NCBI GenBank assembly: GCA_015061625.1
Contig: SUWG01000001.1
Span: 174,220-238,219 of the forward strand
DNA length: 64,000 bases
Source of the DNA: Lentisphaerota bacterium
GTDB taxonomy: Bacteria > Verrucomicrobiota > Lentisphaeria > Victivallales > Victivallaceae
Reading direction: 5' to 3'
In this document: positions 8,081 through 16,391 of the stretch, piece after piece
Numbering within the stretch: position 1 is the stretch's first letter
Layout: each line of letters begins with the position of its first letter
Notes under the pieces: generated by a model
The model's database searches: none
Seen by the model: the letters and a program-made list of their open reading frames with translations, nothing else
What the model was told of the DNA's origin: nothing
Position numbers and translations under genes: made by a program

Positions 8081-9433
8081 TTACAATACCGGAACCATAT
8101 AAAGCGGCAGGCAAGTGAAGCCATCTTTTTCCATAACATCCCCGGTGTGAAGCAAATACGGTTTATACAACTGCTGATCATATTTCCTGCAAAATTTTTT
8201 CAGGGATGAAAATGTATAGTTTTTGCCGGATTTCACTTCCAACGGAGAAATATTATGCCGGTTGGTAATTTTATTTTTGGCGATCAAAAAGTCTATTTCC
8301 ATATTATTTTCAGAATTTTCCCGGTCTGAATTGGAATAAAAGTAAAGTTTATGACCGGCGGCGGTCAACATTTGAGCCACAATATTTTCTATTATCATAC
8401 CTTCATTGAATTCCAATGTGCCGGATAACAGTTTCCGGTAGATCTCTCCGCCTGTCATCGTGTATTCATCGAAAGCATGACTGATCAGCAATCCGGTATC
8501 TGCCATATAACACTTGAGCGTGGTTCTATCCGTATTCATTTTCAAGCCGACCGTTGGAGCAGTGGCATTGTATGCCGGATTAATGATCATTGCATCATCA
8601 AGCCAGAATATGGCATCTTCATAATCCCTGAACCGTGCTTTTTTGTCGATGGAAGCCAACCGGAAAATTTTTTCATGCCGTTGAAGCTGGGAAGGAATTT
8701 CATCAAAAACCGCTTCCACTTTACGTTCATATCCTTTGGCGTGTTTTATGATATCTGAACGGTAAAGGGTCAAAATATCTCTTTTTACCGTATCGACTTT
8801 CATAAAATCCTGCTCATTGACATATTCAGCAACTGCCTGCGGCATACCGCCGACCAGCAAATACTTTCTGAAATAATCCATTGCTTTGCGATGCATTGCC
8901 TGCCCCATAGGCCTTTGATCAATAAAAGATTCCCGGATCAAAGGGAAGAGTGTTTCATAGCCGACTGCCCATAAAAACTCCTCAAAATCAAAAGGATGCA
9001 TCGATATATGATGTTCTTCAGATGGAATTACGATATTCTCGGTATTGGCTTTGATTGACATCAGAGAACCGGTTTCAATAAAATGATAACGGCCGTCTGC
9101 GACAAGATATTTGATTGCAGACCGCGCTTTGGGATATAATTGAACTTCGTCAAAAATGATCAGAGATTTTCCCGGAATCAACCGGACATTGAAAAAAACA
9201 CTCAAATAGGAAAAAAAGGTATTCAAATCGTTCAAATGATTTTCAAAAAGAGACTTTACATCATTTGTCACCCGGTTGAAATCTATCAGGATATAAGAAT
9301 CATATTCATTTTTGGCAAATTCCTCAACAATATAACTTTTTCCGACACGCCTGGCCCCATCCAGCAAAAGAGCAGTTCGCCGTGCATCATTTTCTTTCCA
9401 CTGTAAAAGTTTATCATAAATTTTCCGTTTCAT
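8081..9433 (-). CDS. ATPase of the AAA_14 / DUF4143 family
   Basis: About 450 residues. Walker A is DGARRVGKSYIVEEF near residue 30 and Walker B is SLIIFDEVQLYPKARSAI, followed by a GSLM sensor-like stretch. The C-terminal DUF4143 half contains EIDFLIAKNKI...ISPLEVKSGKNY, which resembles the E-D-ExK pattern of PD-(D/E)xK nuclease-like domains. Such ATPases are widespread, often horizontally transferred, and of unknown function. The ATG at 9433 is preferred over that at 9445 because GAGG lies 6 nt upstream. Base composition is more AT-rich than the neighbours, which fits acquisition. It is flanked upstream by the 33-bp tandem repeat. Confidence 0.85.
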   Translation of the reverse strand: MKRKIYDKLLQWKENDARRTALLLDGARRVGKSYIVEEFAKNEYDSYILIDFNRVTNDVKSLFENHLNDLNTFFSYLSVFFNVRLIPGKSLIIFDEVQLYPKARSAIKYLVADGRYHFIETGSLMSIKANTENIVIPSEEHHISMHPFDFEEFLWAVGYETLFPLIRESFIDQRPMGQAMHRKAMDYFRKYLLVGGMPQAVAEYVNEQDFMKVDTVKRDILTLYRSDIIKHAKGYERKVEAVFDEIPSQLQRHEKIFRLASIDKKARFRDYEDAIFWLDDAMIINPAYNATAPTVGLKMNTDRTTLKCYMADTGLLISHAFDEYTMTGGEIYRKLLSGTLEFNEGMIIENIVAQMLTAAGHKLYFYSNSDRENSENNMEIDFLIAKNKITNRHNISPLEVKSGKNYTFSSLKKFCRKYDQQLYKPYLLHTGDVMEKDGFTCLPLYMVPVL

Positions 9434-9472
9434 ACACTGCCTCATGTTGCTTGCATAACATATTCAATATCT

Positions 9473-9502
9473 ATAATATTGCACGTTTTCAGGATTTTTC
9501 AA
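9473..9502 (-). promoter_or_regulatory. Possible ATPase-gene promoter embedded in the tandem repeat
   Basis: On the minus strand TTGAAA (9502-9497), 18 bp, TATTAT (9478-9473). The -35 lies inside the first 33-bp repeat unit; TTGAAA recurs in unit 3 and as TTAAAA in unit 2. Moderate support. Confidence 0.4.
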
Positions 9503-9601
9503 GAGGGCGTTTTGCACGTTTTCAGGATTTTTTAACGGGGTATTTTGCACGTTTTCAAGATTTTTCAACGGGGTATTTTGCACGTTTTCAGGATTTTTGG
9601 G
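9481..9601. repeat. 33-bp tandem repeat, 3.7 copies
   Basis: Units begin GCACGTTTTC at 9481, 9514, 9547 and 9580, the last truncated after about 22 bp. They differ at a few positions (for example AAGAGGGCG versus AACGGGGTA in the second half). The period is a multiple of three, so the stretch stays open in several frames on both strands, but no frame has a convincing start or protein context. There are no unique spacers, so it is not a CRISPR array. Confidence 0.9.
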
Positions 9602-9663
9602 AATATTCCGGGGGTAATTTGCCGGTTGAAAAACCGGATTTGGCGCCGGAGCAAGGCCATGCA

Positions 9664-10395
9664 TCACCGGGGGCCGAAAATGGCCACCGGAGCGATATTT
9701 TCCAACGCTTTCCGGAATTTTTCCAGCGTTTCCGGCGGGGCCGGCAGCAAATCTTTCACCACCCCCGGCCGGTCAAGTGTATTAAGTTGGATCGCATCCG
9801 GAGCAATTCTTTTTACCAATTCCGCAAAGCGGTCAATACTGGCCGGAGAATCATTGATGCCGGGAGCAACGAAAATTTCCAGCGCGATCTTCATAACTGA
9901 ATTCTGCCGGAAAGCAACCAGTCCGGAAACCAGTTTCGCCAATGTTTCACCTGCCACCGGATGATTCACCGCCTGATACTCCTCCTCATTGGATGCATCC
10001 AATGAGGGTATGACCATATCCGCATCAGCCACATCTTTCTGCACTTGAGCATCGCCCAGCAGCATACCATTGGTCAACAGGCATACTTTACATTCCGGAT
10101 AATGGCTCTTGATAAAGGCGATCACCCGGCCGATGTCGGCATTGAGCGTGGGTTCCCCCGCCCCGGAAAAGGTGATGAAATCCGGGCGCGGAATCGTTTT
10201 CAATGTTTCATCCAATTCTTTCAAGACCCGGTGGATATCGACGTATGATCTGCGTTCGATCGTGTGACAGGTGGTCGCTTTGGCCTCGCAATAAATGCAA
10301 TCCTGACAGCAGGTTTTGGCGGGAACTAAATCCACACCGAGCGAAACGCCCAGCCGCCGGGAAGCGATCGGGCCGAAAACATATTTTCTATTCAT
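9664..10395 (-). CDS. Radical SAM protein, COG0731/TYW1-like family
   Basis: 243 residues. The N-terminus FGPIASRRLGVSLGVDLVP is followed by the [4Fe-4S] site CCQDCIYCE, with the C-x3-C-x2-C spacing of radical SAM enzymes. Then come ITFSGAGEPTLN (the SAM-binding 'GE' region) and LLTNGMLL. This pattern marks the bacterial COG0731 group ('Fe-S oxidoreductase', related to tRNA wybutosine synthase TYW1). The substrate in bacteria is unknown to me. The start overlaps the stop of the O-antigen-ligase-like gene (ATGA), so it is translationally coupled as the last gene of the minus-strand run. Confidence 0.85.
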   Translation of the reverse strand: MNRKYVFGPIASRRLGVSLGVDLVPAKTCCQDCIYCEAKATTCHTIERRSYVDIHRVLKELDETLKTIPRPDFITFSGAGEPTLNADIGRVIAFIKSHYPECKVCLLTNGMLLGDAQVQKDVADADMVIPSLDASNEEEYQAVNHPVAGETLAKLVSGLVAFRQNSVMKIALEIFVAPGINDSPASIDRFAELVKRIAPDAIQLNTLDRPGVVKDLLPAPPETLEKFRKALENIAPVAIFGPR

Positions 10396-12137
10396 GGTTT
10401 TCTGTAAAGACTTTCTATGGTGTAATCCGGACTTTTGGGGAATAGCCGGTGCGCCTCAAGCTGCAATGCTTCGGCCTTTTCCCGGTTGCCCCGGAGCAAT
10501 TCTATCTGCGCCAGTCTGGCGTATGCCCCCGGACGGCGGGGGTCAACTTCCAGAGCCTGTAAAAAATATTTCTCTGCCTGAAACAGATTCCGGTGCTGCA
10601 AATACCAGTCTCCGGCATACATATATATAACTGCCGAACCGGGGCGGTATTCAGCGGCATTGGCCACTAATTCCTCCACCGTATAACGTCCCATAGCCGC
10701 ATGGATCTCAACGGAGGGCGGATTGACCTTATCCTGAAGTTGCGACAACGCATAATCACCGGCAAGGTAAAAGTATGAGATCACCACGCCGCAAGCGGCA
10801 CAAAGAGCGAGAATACCATTATGGATATAAGCGGGCAGAGGTTTGACATTTTCATTTTCCATATCCGGCCGGATCAGGGCGCAGGCGTAAAGCACCCCCA
10901 TAACGGCGATCATCGCCGGACTTTGCCAGTCGCAGTCGATCAGACTGTGCAAAGTGAAGATCACTCCGCTCCAGAAAACGGCACATGGCAGATTTTGCTC
11001 AAAGCGGTGTTTCCACAACAATACCAATGGATAAAGCAATACCGCCAGCATGACCAACCCCATGGGAATACCGCATTGGGCGGCAAAAGCGGCCACGATA
11101 TTATGCGGATCACGGGCCGATTCATCGACATTGGAAACTTTTATCTGCATATGGGTATGGAAAAATTCCCCCCAACCCGCTCCGGCAAGGGGATATTCTT
11201 TGCATAAAATGGCACAGGTGCGCCAGTAGTCGGCCCTTTCGCCGATGGATTCCACCCCCCGGCCGGTGCGGGCAAAGAAAATGATCCCGGCAACGACCAC
11301 GGCGATACCGGTTGCCAGACCGGCGATCTTCCAGCGCAATTTGATTTTTGAAGTGGAAAATATGGCAATCAGCCCCGCCGCCACCGGACAGGCAACGACA
11401 CTGCGGGAACGGGTGAGGATCAGCACCGACAGGAAAAGCAGACCGAAAAATACGAGGAAAAATATTTTGCCGCTGCGCGGCGGATTGATGAATCTGCTCC
11501 ATTTTGCCGCACAGTAGACTGCTATCGGCACGGCGATCATCAGCAGTGAAGCCAGAATGTTGCTCGATGCCATGGTCGAATAGATACGCGGATCGGTAAG
11601 TTTGAGTTTCATACCTTCAGAAACCGGTATTCCGGCGGCCTCTTGGGCGGCGACCGATTGGCGCAACTCATCCAGCGTGACCAGATGCTGATACCAGCCG
11701 TAAGCGGCAGTTGCCGCACAACCGAGCAAAACGGCACTGATGTAGAAATCTTTTTTCTCCGGCTCCTTATCCAAAAGCAGAACGACGGCGGCAACGACAC
11801 TGCCGCAACCGAAAAGCAAAGATAATTCCCCTTGAGCGATGAGCCAGTCGCCCCGGATCATACCCGGCAGCACCGCCAATGGCGGCAGAATGCACCAGCA
11901 CAGCAGAAACAGCAAAGTCCGGCGGGCAAGTTTTTCCCGGTTGACGATCATCGCCAACGCCAGCAGAAATGCGCCGAAATACGCCAGAGCATGAGGATGC
12001 CAGTTGGGGATGAAAAGCCAGTCGATGAAATATTCCGGATAGTAACCGCCGGATTCCGGCATGACTGCCAGTGCGCCGAATTTCAACGGCAGCAGAAACA
12101 GAAGCAATGCGGCAAGATATCCGGTAATTTTTTTCAT
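10392..12137 (-). CDS. O-antigen-ligase-like membrane protein with C-terminal TPR
   Basis: 581 residues. About ten to twelve transmembrane segments fill the first ~440 residues. The Wzy_C/WaaL region contains VLILTRSRSVVACPVAAGL and the periplasmic-loop stretch GWGEFFHTHMQIK...ARDPHNIVAAFAAQCGI, including the 'H-N' motif typical of O-antigen ligases/polymerases. The last ~130 residues are soluble and hold a TPR pair (AEKYFLQALEVDPRRPGAYA, AQIELLRGNREKAEALQLEA). Such proteins join or polymerise surface glycans at the inner membrane's periplasmic face. Distinguishing ligase from polymerase needs structure or genetics. Located 15 bp after purU in a same-strand run. Confidence 0.8.
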   Translation of the reverse strand: MKKITGYLAALLLFLLPLKFGALAVMPESGGYYPEYFIDWLFIPNWHPHALAYFGAFLLALAMIVNREKLARRTLLFLLCWCILPPLAVLPGMIRGDWLIAQGELSLLFGCGSVVAAVVLLLDKEPEKKDFYISAVLLGCAATAAYGWYQHLVTLDELRQSVAAQEAAGIPVSEGMKLKLTDPRIYSTMASSNILASLLMIAVPIAVYCAAKWSRFINPPRSGKIFFLVFFGLLFLSVLILTRSRSVVACPVAAGLIAIFSTSKIKLRWKIAGLATGIAVVVAGIIFFARTGRGVESIGERADYWRTCAILCKEYPLAGAGWGEFFHTHMQIKVSNVDESARDPHNIVAAFAAQCGIPMGLVMLAVLLYPLVLLWKHRFEQNLPCAVFWSGVIFTLHSLIDCDWQSPAMIAVMGVLYACALIRPDMENENVKPLPAYIHNGILALCAACGVVISYFYLAGDYALSQLQDKVNPPSVEIHAAMGRYTVEELVANAAEYRPGSAVIYMYAGDWYLQHRNLFQAEKYFLQALEVDPRRPGAYARLAQIELLRGNREKAEALQLEAHRLFPKSPDYTIESLYRKP

Positions 12138-12152
12138 AGTCAGCCCGGCAAA

Positions 12153-13010
12153 TTATTTGGAAAATACGATGGTGCGGTGACCGGAAATGATCACCCGGTG
12201 TTCCAGATGGGCGCGGACGGCTCTGGTCAGCACCCGCCGCTCGATATCCCGGCCCCGGTCACGGAGATCTTCCGGCAGACTTTCGTGGGTGATACGCTCG
12301 ACATCCTGTTCGATGATCGGCCCTTCATCCAGATCGGCAGTGGCGTAATGGGCCGTGGCACCGATCATTTTCACGCCTCTTTCCCACGCTCGCTGGTAGG
12401 GATTTCCGCCCATGAATGCGGGGAGGAAGGCGTGGTGGATATTGATGATGCGCGCCGGGAAACGGTTGATGAAGTCATTGGATAAGATCCGCATATAGCG
12501 GGCCAGCACGACCAGATCGATCTTCTGTTTTTCCAGCAATCCGATGATTTGGCGTTCCTGTTCCGGATCACCGCTGCGCTCGACGGGGAAACAGTAAAAG
12601 GGGATGCGGAATTTTTCGGCGGCCTCTTCCAGTTCCGGGTGGTTGCCGATGACCAGTTTGACCTTGCCGGGACCGAGCAGATTTTCCTCGGAATTGGTGA
12701 GCAGATCGTAAAGGCAGTGGGTGGTTTTGGAAACCATCACCGCGACATTCTGCGTTTCCCCGGAGTAGTGGATGGAAAAGTGCAACTCCAATTCGTCGGC
12801 GAGTTTTTTGAATTCCGCTTCGATGGCGGCTCTGGTCAATTCCGGCGGGAGTTCCACGGCGACCCGCATATAGTAGACCTTTTCCAGAATATCGGTATAC
12901 TGGCGGCAGGTGAGGATATTGAGATTCATTCCGGCAAAAAATCCGGTAATGCGGGCGACCAGACCTTTGCGGTCGGCGGTGGTGATAAGAAATATCGCAG
13001 TACGGTTCAT
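12153..13010 (-). CDS. purU: Formyltetrahydrofolate deformylase
   Basis: 285 residues. An N-terminal ACT domain (1-85; FLITTADRKGLVARITGFF) is followed by a formyltransferase-fold domain with the family active-site motif RIINIHHAFLPAFMGGNPY (Asn and His) and the DLDEGPIIEQD segment with the catalytic Asp. PurU hydrolyses 10-formyl-THF to THF and formate, providing formate for PurT and balancing one-carbon units. Length is normal (~280). It lies 18 bp after the rlmI-like gene in a minus-strand operon. Confidence 0.95.
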   Translation of the reverse strand: MNRTAIFLITTADRKGLVARITGFFAGMNLNILTCRQYTDILEKVYYMRVAVELPPELTRAAIEAEFKKLADELELHFSIHYSGETQNVAVMVSKTTHCLYDLLTNSEENLLGPGKVKLVIGNHPELEEAAEKFRIPFYCFPVERSGDPEQERQIIGLLEKQKIDLVVLARYMRILSNDFINRFPARIINIHHAFLPAFMGGNPYQRAWERGVKMIGATAHYATADLDEGPIIEQDVERITHESLPEDLRDRGRDIERRVLTRAVRAHLEHRVIISGHRTIVFSK

Positions 13011-13028
13011 GAGGTTATATCCTTGATT

Positions 13029-14213
13029 TCAATCAATTACTGTTATCAGACCTTTAAGGTAGAATGTTTCCGGCACACTGAGCAATGTCGGGTGATCGGG
13101 CGATTGCTCCAGATGCCTGACCAGCCGGGCATTGACTCCGGCTTCAACGGCGGCATCGGCAGTTATTTTCTGGAAAAGCGCACTTTCCATCGCCCCGGAA
13201 CAGGAAAAGTTGCACAATATGCCGCCGGGAGCAAGCAGTTTGTAACCCAGTCTCGCCAGATCCTGATAGGCCCGGCAGCCGCGCATCATCGCTCCTTTAT
13301 GGGGAATAAGTTTCGGCGGATCGAGGATGACCAGATCGAATTTTTCTTTTCCGGCTTCCAACTGCCGCAACAAATTGAAAACATCGGCGCAAATATGCTG
13401 ATGATCGCCGGTAAAACCATTCAACTGCAAATTTCTTTTGCTCTGTTCCAAAGCGGGGGCGGAAGAATCCGCCGAAGTTACCGACACTGCTCCGCCGGAT
13501 AAGGCGGCACAGGCGAATCCGCCGGTATAGGAAAACATATTCAACACTCTTTTGCCGTGGGCAAGGCGGCGCACTTCCGCTCTGGCACTGCGCAGATCGA
13601 AGTAGAATCCGGTCTTCTGCCCGTTGAGCAGATCGACTTCAAAAGATAAGTCGTTTTCTTTGATGATGATTTTGCCGGGGATGTTTTTTCCGGCGAGACA
13701 GCCGCACCGCTCCGGTAAATTCTCTTTGCGGCGCACCGTGGCATCGGAACGCTCATAAACACCGTTGATAAAGGGCAGTTCCAAAAGAGCATCGGCAATG
13801 GTTTGGCGGTGCAGTTCCGCCCCGGCACTCAAAAACTGCACGGCGGCAAAGTCGGCGTAACGGTCAACGATGACCCCCGGCAGTTGATCGCTTTCAGAAT
13901 AGATCAGACGGCAGCCGCCATCCGGGTCAAGAACGCCGAGTTTTTCCCGCAAAGCGACCGCTTGAGCGATCCGGCGGCGGAAAAATGCGGCATCGACCGT
14001 TTCCGACGGATCGAAACTCCAGATCCGGATGCGCAACTGGGAAGCCGGTGACCATGCCCCCAGAGCCAGCGGAATATCTTTGGCATCGCAAACCAATACC
14101 GTTTCGCCGGGTTTTACCGGAGCATTTTTCTCTTTTACCGCCCCGTCGAATATCCACGGATGACGGCGGAGCAGAGATTTCTCCCTGCCGGGCAACAGGT
14201 GGATCCGGGTCAC
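13029..14213 (-). CDS. rlmI: RlmI-like 23S rRNA (cytosine-5) methyltransferase
   Basis: 394 residues. An N-terminal PUA-type domain (HPWIFDGAVKEKNAPVKPGE, GAWSPASQLRIRI) and a central pre-domain (GVIVDRYADFAAVQFLSAG) lead to a class I SAM methyltransferase domain. That domain carries KRVLNMFSYTGGFACAAL (motif I), VTSADSSAPALEQSKRN and FDLVILDPPKLI (motif IV), and a cysteine region LCNFSCSGAM used as nucleophile in m5C enzymes. RlmI modifies C1962 of 23S rRNA in E. coli; the same target is inferred here. The start overlaps the end of nrdR by 4 bp. Confidence 0.88.
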   Translation of the reverse strand: MTRIHLLPGREKSLLRRHPWIFDGAVKEKNAPVKPGETVLVCDAKDIPLALGAWSPASQLRIRIWSFDPSETVDAAFFRRRIAQAVALREKLGVLDPDGGCRLIYSESDQLPGVIVDRYADFAAVQFLSAGAELHRQTIADALLELPFINGVYERSDATVRRKENLPERCGCLAGKNIPGKIIIKENDLSFEVDLLNGQKTGFYFDLRSARAEVRRLAHGKRVLNMFSYTGGFACAALSGGAVSVTSADSSAPALEQSKRNLQLNGFTGDHQHICADVFNLLRQLEAGKEKFDLVILDPPKLIPHKGAMMRGCRAYQDLARLGYKLLAPGGILCNFSCSGAMESALFQKITADAAVEAGVNARLVRHLEQSPDHPTLLSVPETFYLKGLITVID

Positions 14214-14659
14214 TTTTTCAACTCCTTGATCTCCTGGATGAAGTCGGCGGCATCGGTGAATTTCCGGTATACTGAAGCGAAACGCACAAAGGCCACTTCA
14301 TCGACTTTACGCAAAACCGTCATCACCCGGCTGCCGATCTCGGCACTGGGAACTTCCTTGTCAAAATCCTGCTGGATCGATGAGGCGATCTCGCCCGCCA
14401 TGCGGTCGATTTCCGCCGAAGAAACGTTGCGTTTGTAACACGCCCGGTCGATGCCCCGGCGCAATTTGGCAATATCGAATTCCTCACGGGTACCGTCAAG
14501 TTTGATCACTTTCAACTCTTCCGGACTGACACTTTCCAGCGTGGTAAAACGGTAACTGCATTGGATACATTCCCGGCGGCGGCGCACACCGAAACCATCT
14601 TTGACACTGCGTGAATCGATCACTTTATCATCACTGCATCCGCATTTGGGACAACGCAT
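14210..14659 (-). CDS. nrdR: Ribonucleotide reductase regulator NrdR
   Basis: 149 residues, the full family length. The N-terminal zinc ribbon is MRCPKCGC...RRRRECIQCSYRFTT (two C-x2-C pairs), followed by the ATP-cone domain from about residue 45 (VIKLDGTREEFDIAKLRRGI). NrdR is a nucleotide-sensing repressor of nrd genes; no nrd gene or obvious NrdR box is visible in this window. It sits between a lipoprotein gene of unknown role and the rlmI-like gene, the start 3 nt after the lipoprotein stop. Confidence 0.96.
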   Translation of the reverse strand: MRCPKCGCSDDKVIDSRSVKDGFGVRRRRECIQCSYRFTTLESVSPEELKVIKLDGTREEFDIAKLRRGIDRACYKRNVSSAEIDRMAGEIASSIQQDFDKEVPSAEIGSRVMTVLRKVDEVAFVRFASVYRKFTDAADFIQEIKELKK

Positions 14660-14662
14660 AGA

Positions 14663-15712
14663 TCACCTCTCCTGACGTAAATATTCGACGACCGCCAGCG
14701 GGGAGATCACAATTCCCTGAAACGCCGGATGGGGGGCGGCACGTTTGATCAGAAAGTCGATGGCCCGCTGAAAATCCTGCCAGTTGCGGCGGCGCAGAGA
14801 GCCGCTATCCAGCGCAGTATGCGTGGCCAGCGGTACAGCGATGATGACTTTGGCACCGTTTCCGGCATCGGCCAGTTCCTGACGGGAATTTTCCGGCACC
14901 CGGCTGGGCAGATTGGCCGAAGAAATGACGATCACTCTGGAAGCGTAACGGGCGAAGTCGGAAATTTTGCCGCAGGATAATTCACCGGATTGCGCTTTTT
15001 CGTGATAGAAGTCTGCGATCGCCACCGTCAGAGGCGGCAGGAAGGGGATCTCGGAAATCTGCCGGAGATATTCCAGAGATTGCCGCATGAGCATATCATT
15101 GTCACAGCCGGTGCCGTAACGTTTTTCATCCCAGCGGTAAAGCGACCCCCGGATCCTTTCGGTATTGTCGCCGTTGAAAAGGTGCGGAGTGAGTATGACC
15201 GTCACCCCGGCAATGCGGATATTTTCGGGCAATTCCAAATTGTATTCGACCACGTCGGAAACCGCTTCCGCCAGATCGGGGTACTGGATGAAAAGATTGC
15301 GGATCAACCGGTTGCCCCGGTAACGGTGGTAGAAATCCTGCTGGCTCAAGACGATCTCCACGGGGATATTGCGCTGACTTGCGGCGGTAAGAAAGGCGGT
15401 GAGCGTATCGTCAAGTTCCTGTTCGCTGGTCAACTGGCAGTAGATGCGGTTGAATCCGAGAGCCTCAACAACATCGAGAATATCTTCATTGGCATATCTG
15501 CCGGCAAATGATGCCGGAAAAAGTCCGATGCCCCGGATCTCTGCCGGAGCGATGATATTTTTGAATCCGGCGGAACGGGCGGCGACCGTTTCGGCATCGG
15601 CAGTATACGGCGGAGTGGCGGCGGGCAGATTTTCCCTGACCGGGGTATGACCGCAGCCGCAGAAAAGTACCGAAATGATACCGGCGGCGAAAAACAGGAG
15701 TTTTTTCATCAT
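14663..15712 (-). CDS. Lipoprotein of unknown function, possible TIM-barrel
   Basis: 349 residues with a signal peptide and lipobox VLFCGC (Cys near residue 19). I do not recognise the family. The body alternates hydrophobic strands and helices (IRGIGLFPASFAGRYANEDI, GFNRIYCQLTSEQELDDTL, NIPVEIVLSQQDFYHRYRG, IRIAGVTVILTPHLFNGDN, ASRVIVISSANLPSRVPENS, GAKVIIAVPLATH, FQGIVISPLAVVEYLRQ). This strand-helix rhythm suggests a (beta/alpha)8 glycosidase-like fold, but no catalytic motif can be named. It is the first gene of the run to nrdR, rlmI-like and purU, downstream of two tandem promoters. Outer-membrane or periplasmic location inferred from the lipobox. Confidence 0.7.
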   Translation of the reverse strand: MMKKLLFFAAGIISVLFCGCGHTPVRENLPAATPPYTADAETVAARSAGFKNIIAPAEIRGIGLFPASFAGRYANEDILDVVEALGFNRIYCQLTSEQELDDTLTAFLTAASQRNIPVEIVLSQQDFYHRYRGNRLIRNLFIQYPDLAEAVSDVVEYNLELPENIRIAGVTVILTPHLFNGDNTERIRGSLYRWDEKRYGTGCDNDMLMRQSLEYLRQISEIPFLPPLTVAIADFYHEKAQSGELSCGKISDFARYASRVIVISSANLPSRVPENSRQELADAGNGAKVIIAVPLATHTALDSGSLRRRNWQDFQRAIDFLIKRAAPHPAFQGIVISPLAVVEYLRQER

Positions 15713-15740
15713 ATTACCTTTTTTAGTTGCAACTTTCTAT

Positions 15741-15769
15741 AATATAGCACAAAAATACCTGATTTACAA
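15741..15769 (-). promoter_or_regulatory. Proximal promoter of the lipoprotein-nrdR run
   Basis: On the minus strand TTGTAA (15769-15764), 17 bp, TATATT (15746-15741), starting about 30 bp before the lipoprotein ATG at 15712. Confidence 0.65.
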
Positions 15770-15845
15770 CTTTTTAACCGGCAATGTCCAAAATGTTGTG
15801 AAACTGGTATATCAAGTTGTATGCGAAGATTTCCGTCATAAACAG

Positions 15846-15874
15846 AATATACCATGGCTGGTTGGATTTGTCAA
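15846..15874 (-). promoter_or_regulatory. Distal promoter of the lipoprotein-nrdR run
   Basis: On the minus strand TTGACA (15874-15869), 17 bp, TATATT (15851-15846). A consensus -35 with the usual -10 of this genome, 105 bp upstream of the proximal promoter and facing the same way. Confidence 0.7.
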
Positions 15875-16075
15875 CCGATAAACAAAGTTTGACAGCAACC
15901 GCCCGCCGGGAAGTAACACCCACTGGCTCCGGCGGACAAGGTGTACTGTGTACTCGACCGAACCGGTGTCCGATGACTTGACAAGAAAAAAGCCCGCGAA
16001 CCGCCGCCGGTTTTAATTTTCCGGAAAATTTAATGCTGCCGGGATATGGCCAGCCAGCCGTAACAACCACTATAT

Positions 16076-16200
16076 CCGGCGGATGGATCGTGAGGCAAGG
16101 TCGACGTCAAGTCAAGGCGGAGGTGAGGGAGTGTACCGTGTACTCGACCGAACCGGTGTCCGATGACTTGACAAGAGAAAAGCCCGCGAACCGCCGCCGG
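16076..16200 (+). repeat. Inverted-repeat element, copy B
   Basis: Outer arms CCGGCGG/CCGCCGG and inner arms GTCAAGTC (left) and GACTTGAC (right). The apical part is GAGT-GTAC-CGT-GTAC-TCGA. Within P3 the left GGTGAGG faces the right CCGAACC, with tandem G-A mismatches. Orientation is defined by the GGCAAGGTCG motif on the plus strand. Confidence 0.85.
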
Positions 16201-16265
16201 TTTTAGTTTTCCGGAAAATTTAATGCTGCCGGGATATGGCCAGCCAGCCGTAACAACCACTATAT

Positions 16266-16389
16266 CCGGCGGATGGATCGTGAGGCAAGGTCGACGTCAA
16301 GTCAAGGCGGAGGTGAGGGAGTGTACTGTGTACTCGACCGAACCGGTGTCCGATGACTTGACAAGAGATTGCCCGCGAACCGCCGCCGG
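16266..16389 (+). repeat. Inverted-repeat element, copy C
   Basis: Same arms as copy B, with loop TGT and the right-hand GAGATTGCCCGC intact, so the outer GGCAA/TTGCC pairing is also present. It abuts the 3' end of the TonB-like gene. Confidence 0.85.
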
Positions 16390-16391
16390 TT

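Larger units (their letters stand above)
15930..16390. repeat. 190-bp tandem array of the dispersed inverted-repeat element
   Basis: The landmark TACTCGACCG occurs at 15951, 16141 and 16331, giving a period of exactly 190 bp. Each unit joins a ~125-bp imperfect palindrome to a ~65-bp conserved linker (TTTTAATTTTCCGGAAAATT, then GCCGGGATATGGCCAGCCAG). The first copy (about 15930-16010) has lost most of its left arm. The second (16076-16200) and third (16266-16389) are complete and nearly identical. The array fills most of the 679-bp gap between the lipoprotein and TonB-like genes and ends 2 nt before the TonB-like stop codon. Short frames across it are not considered genes. Confidence 0.92.

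Noticed and set aside
9481-9601. Possible CRISPR array
   Set aside because: Repeats are directly abutting with no unique spacers and no cas genes nearby.
9382-9900. Open frames across the 33-bp repeat on both strands (ARFQDF... on plus, NPENVQ... on minus)
   Set aside because: The repeat period is divisible by three and lacks stops, which opens frames automatically; no homology or start signal was seen.
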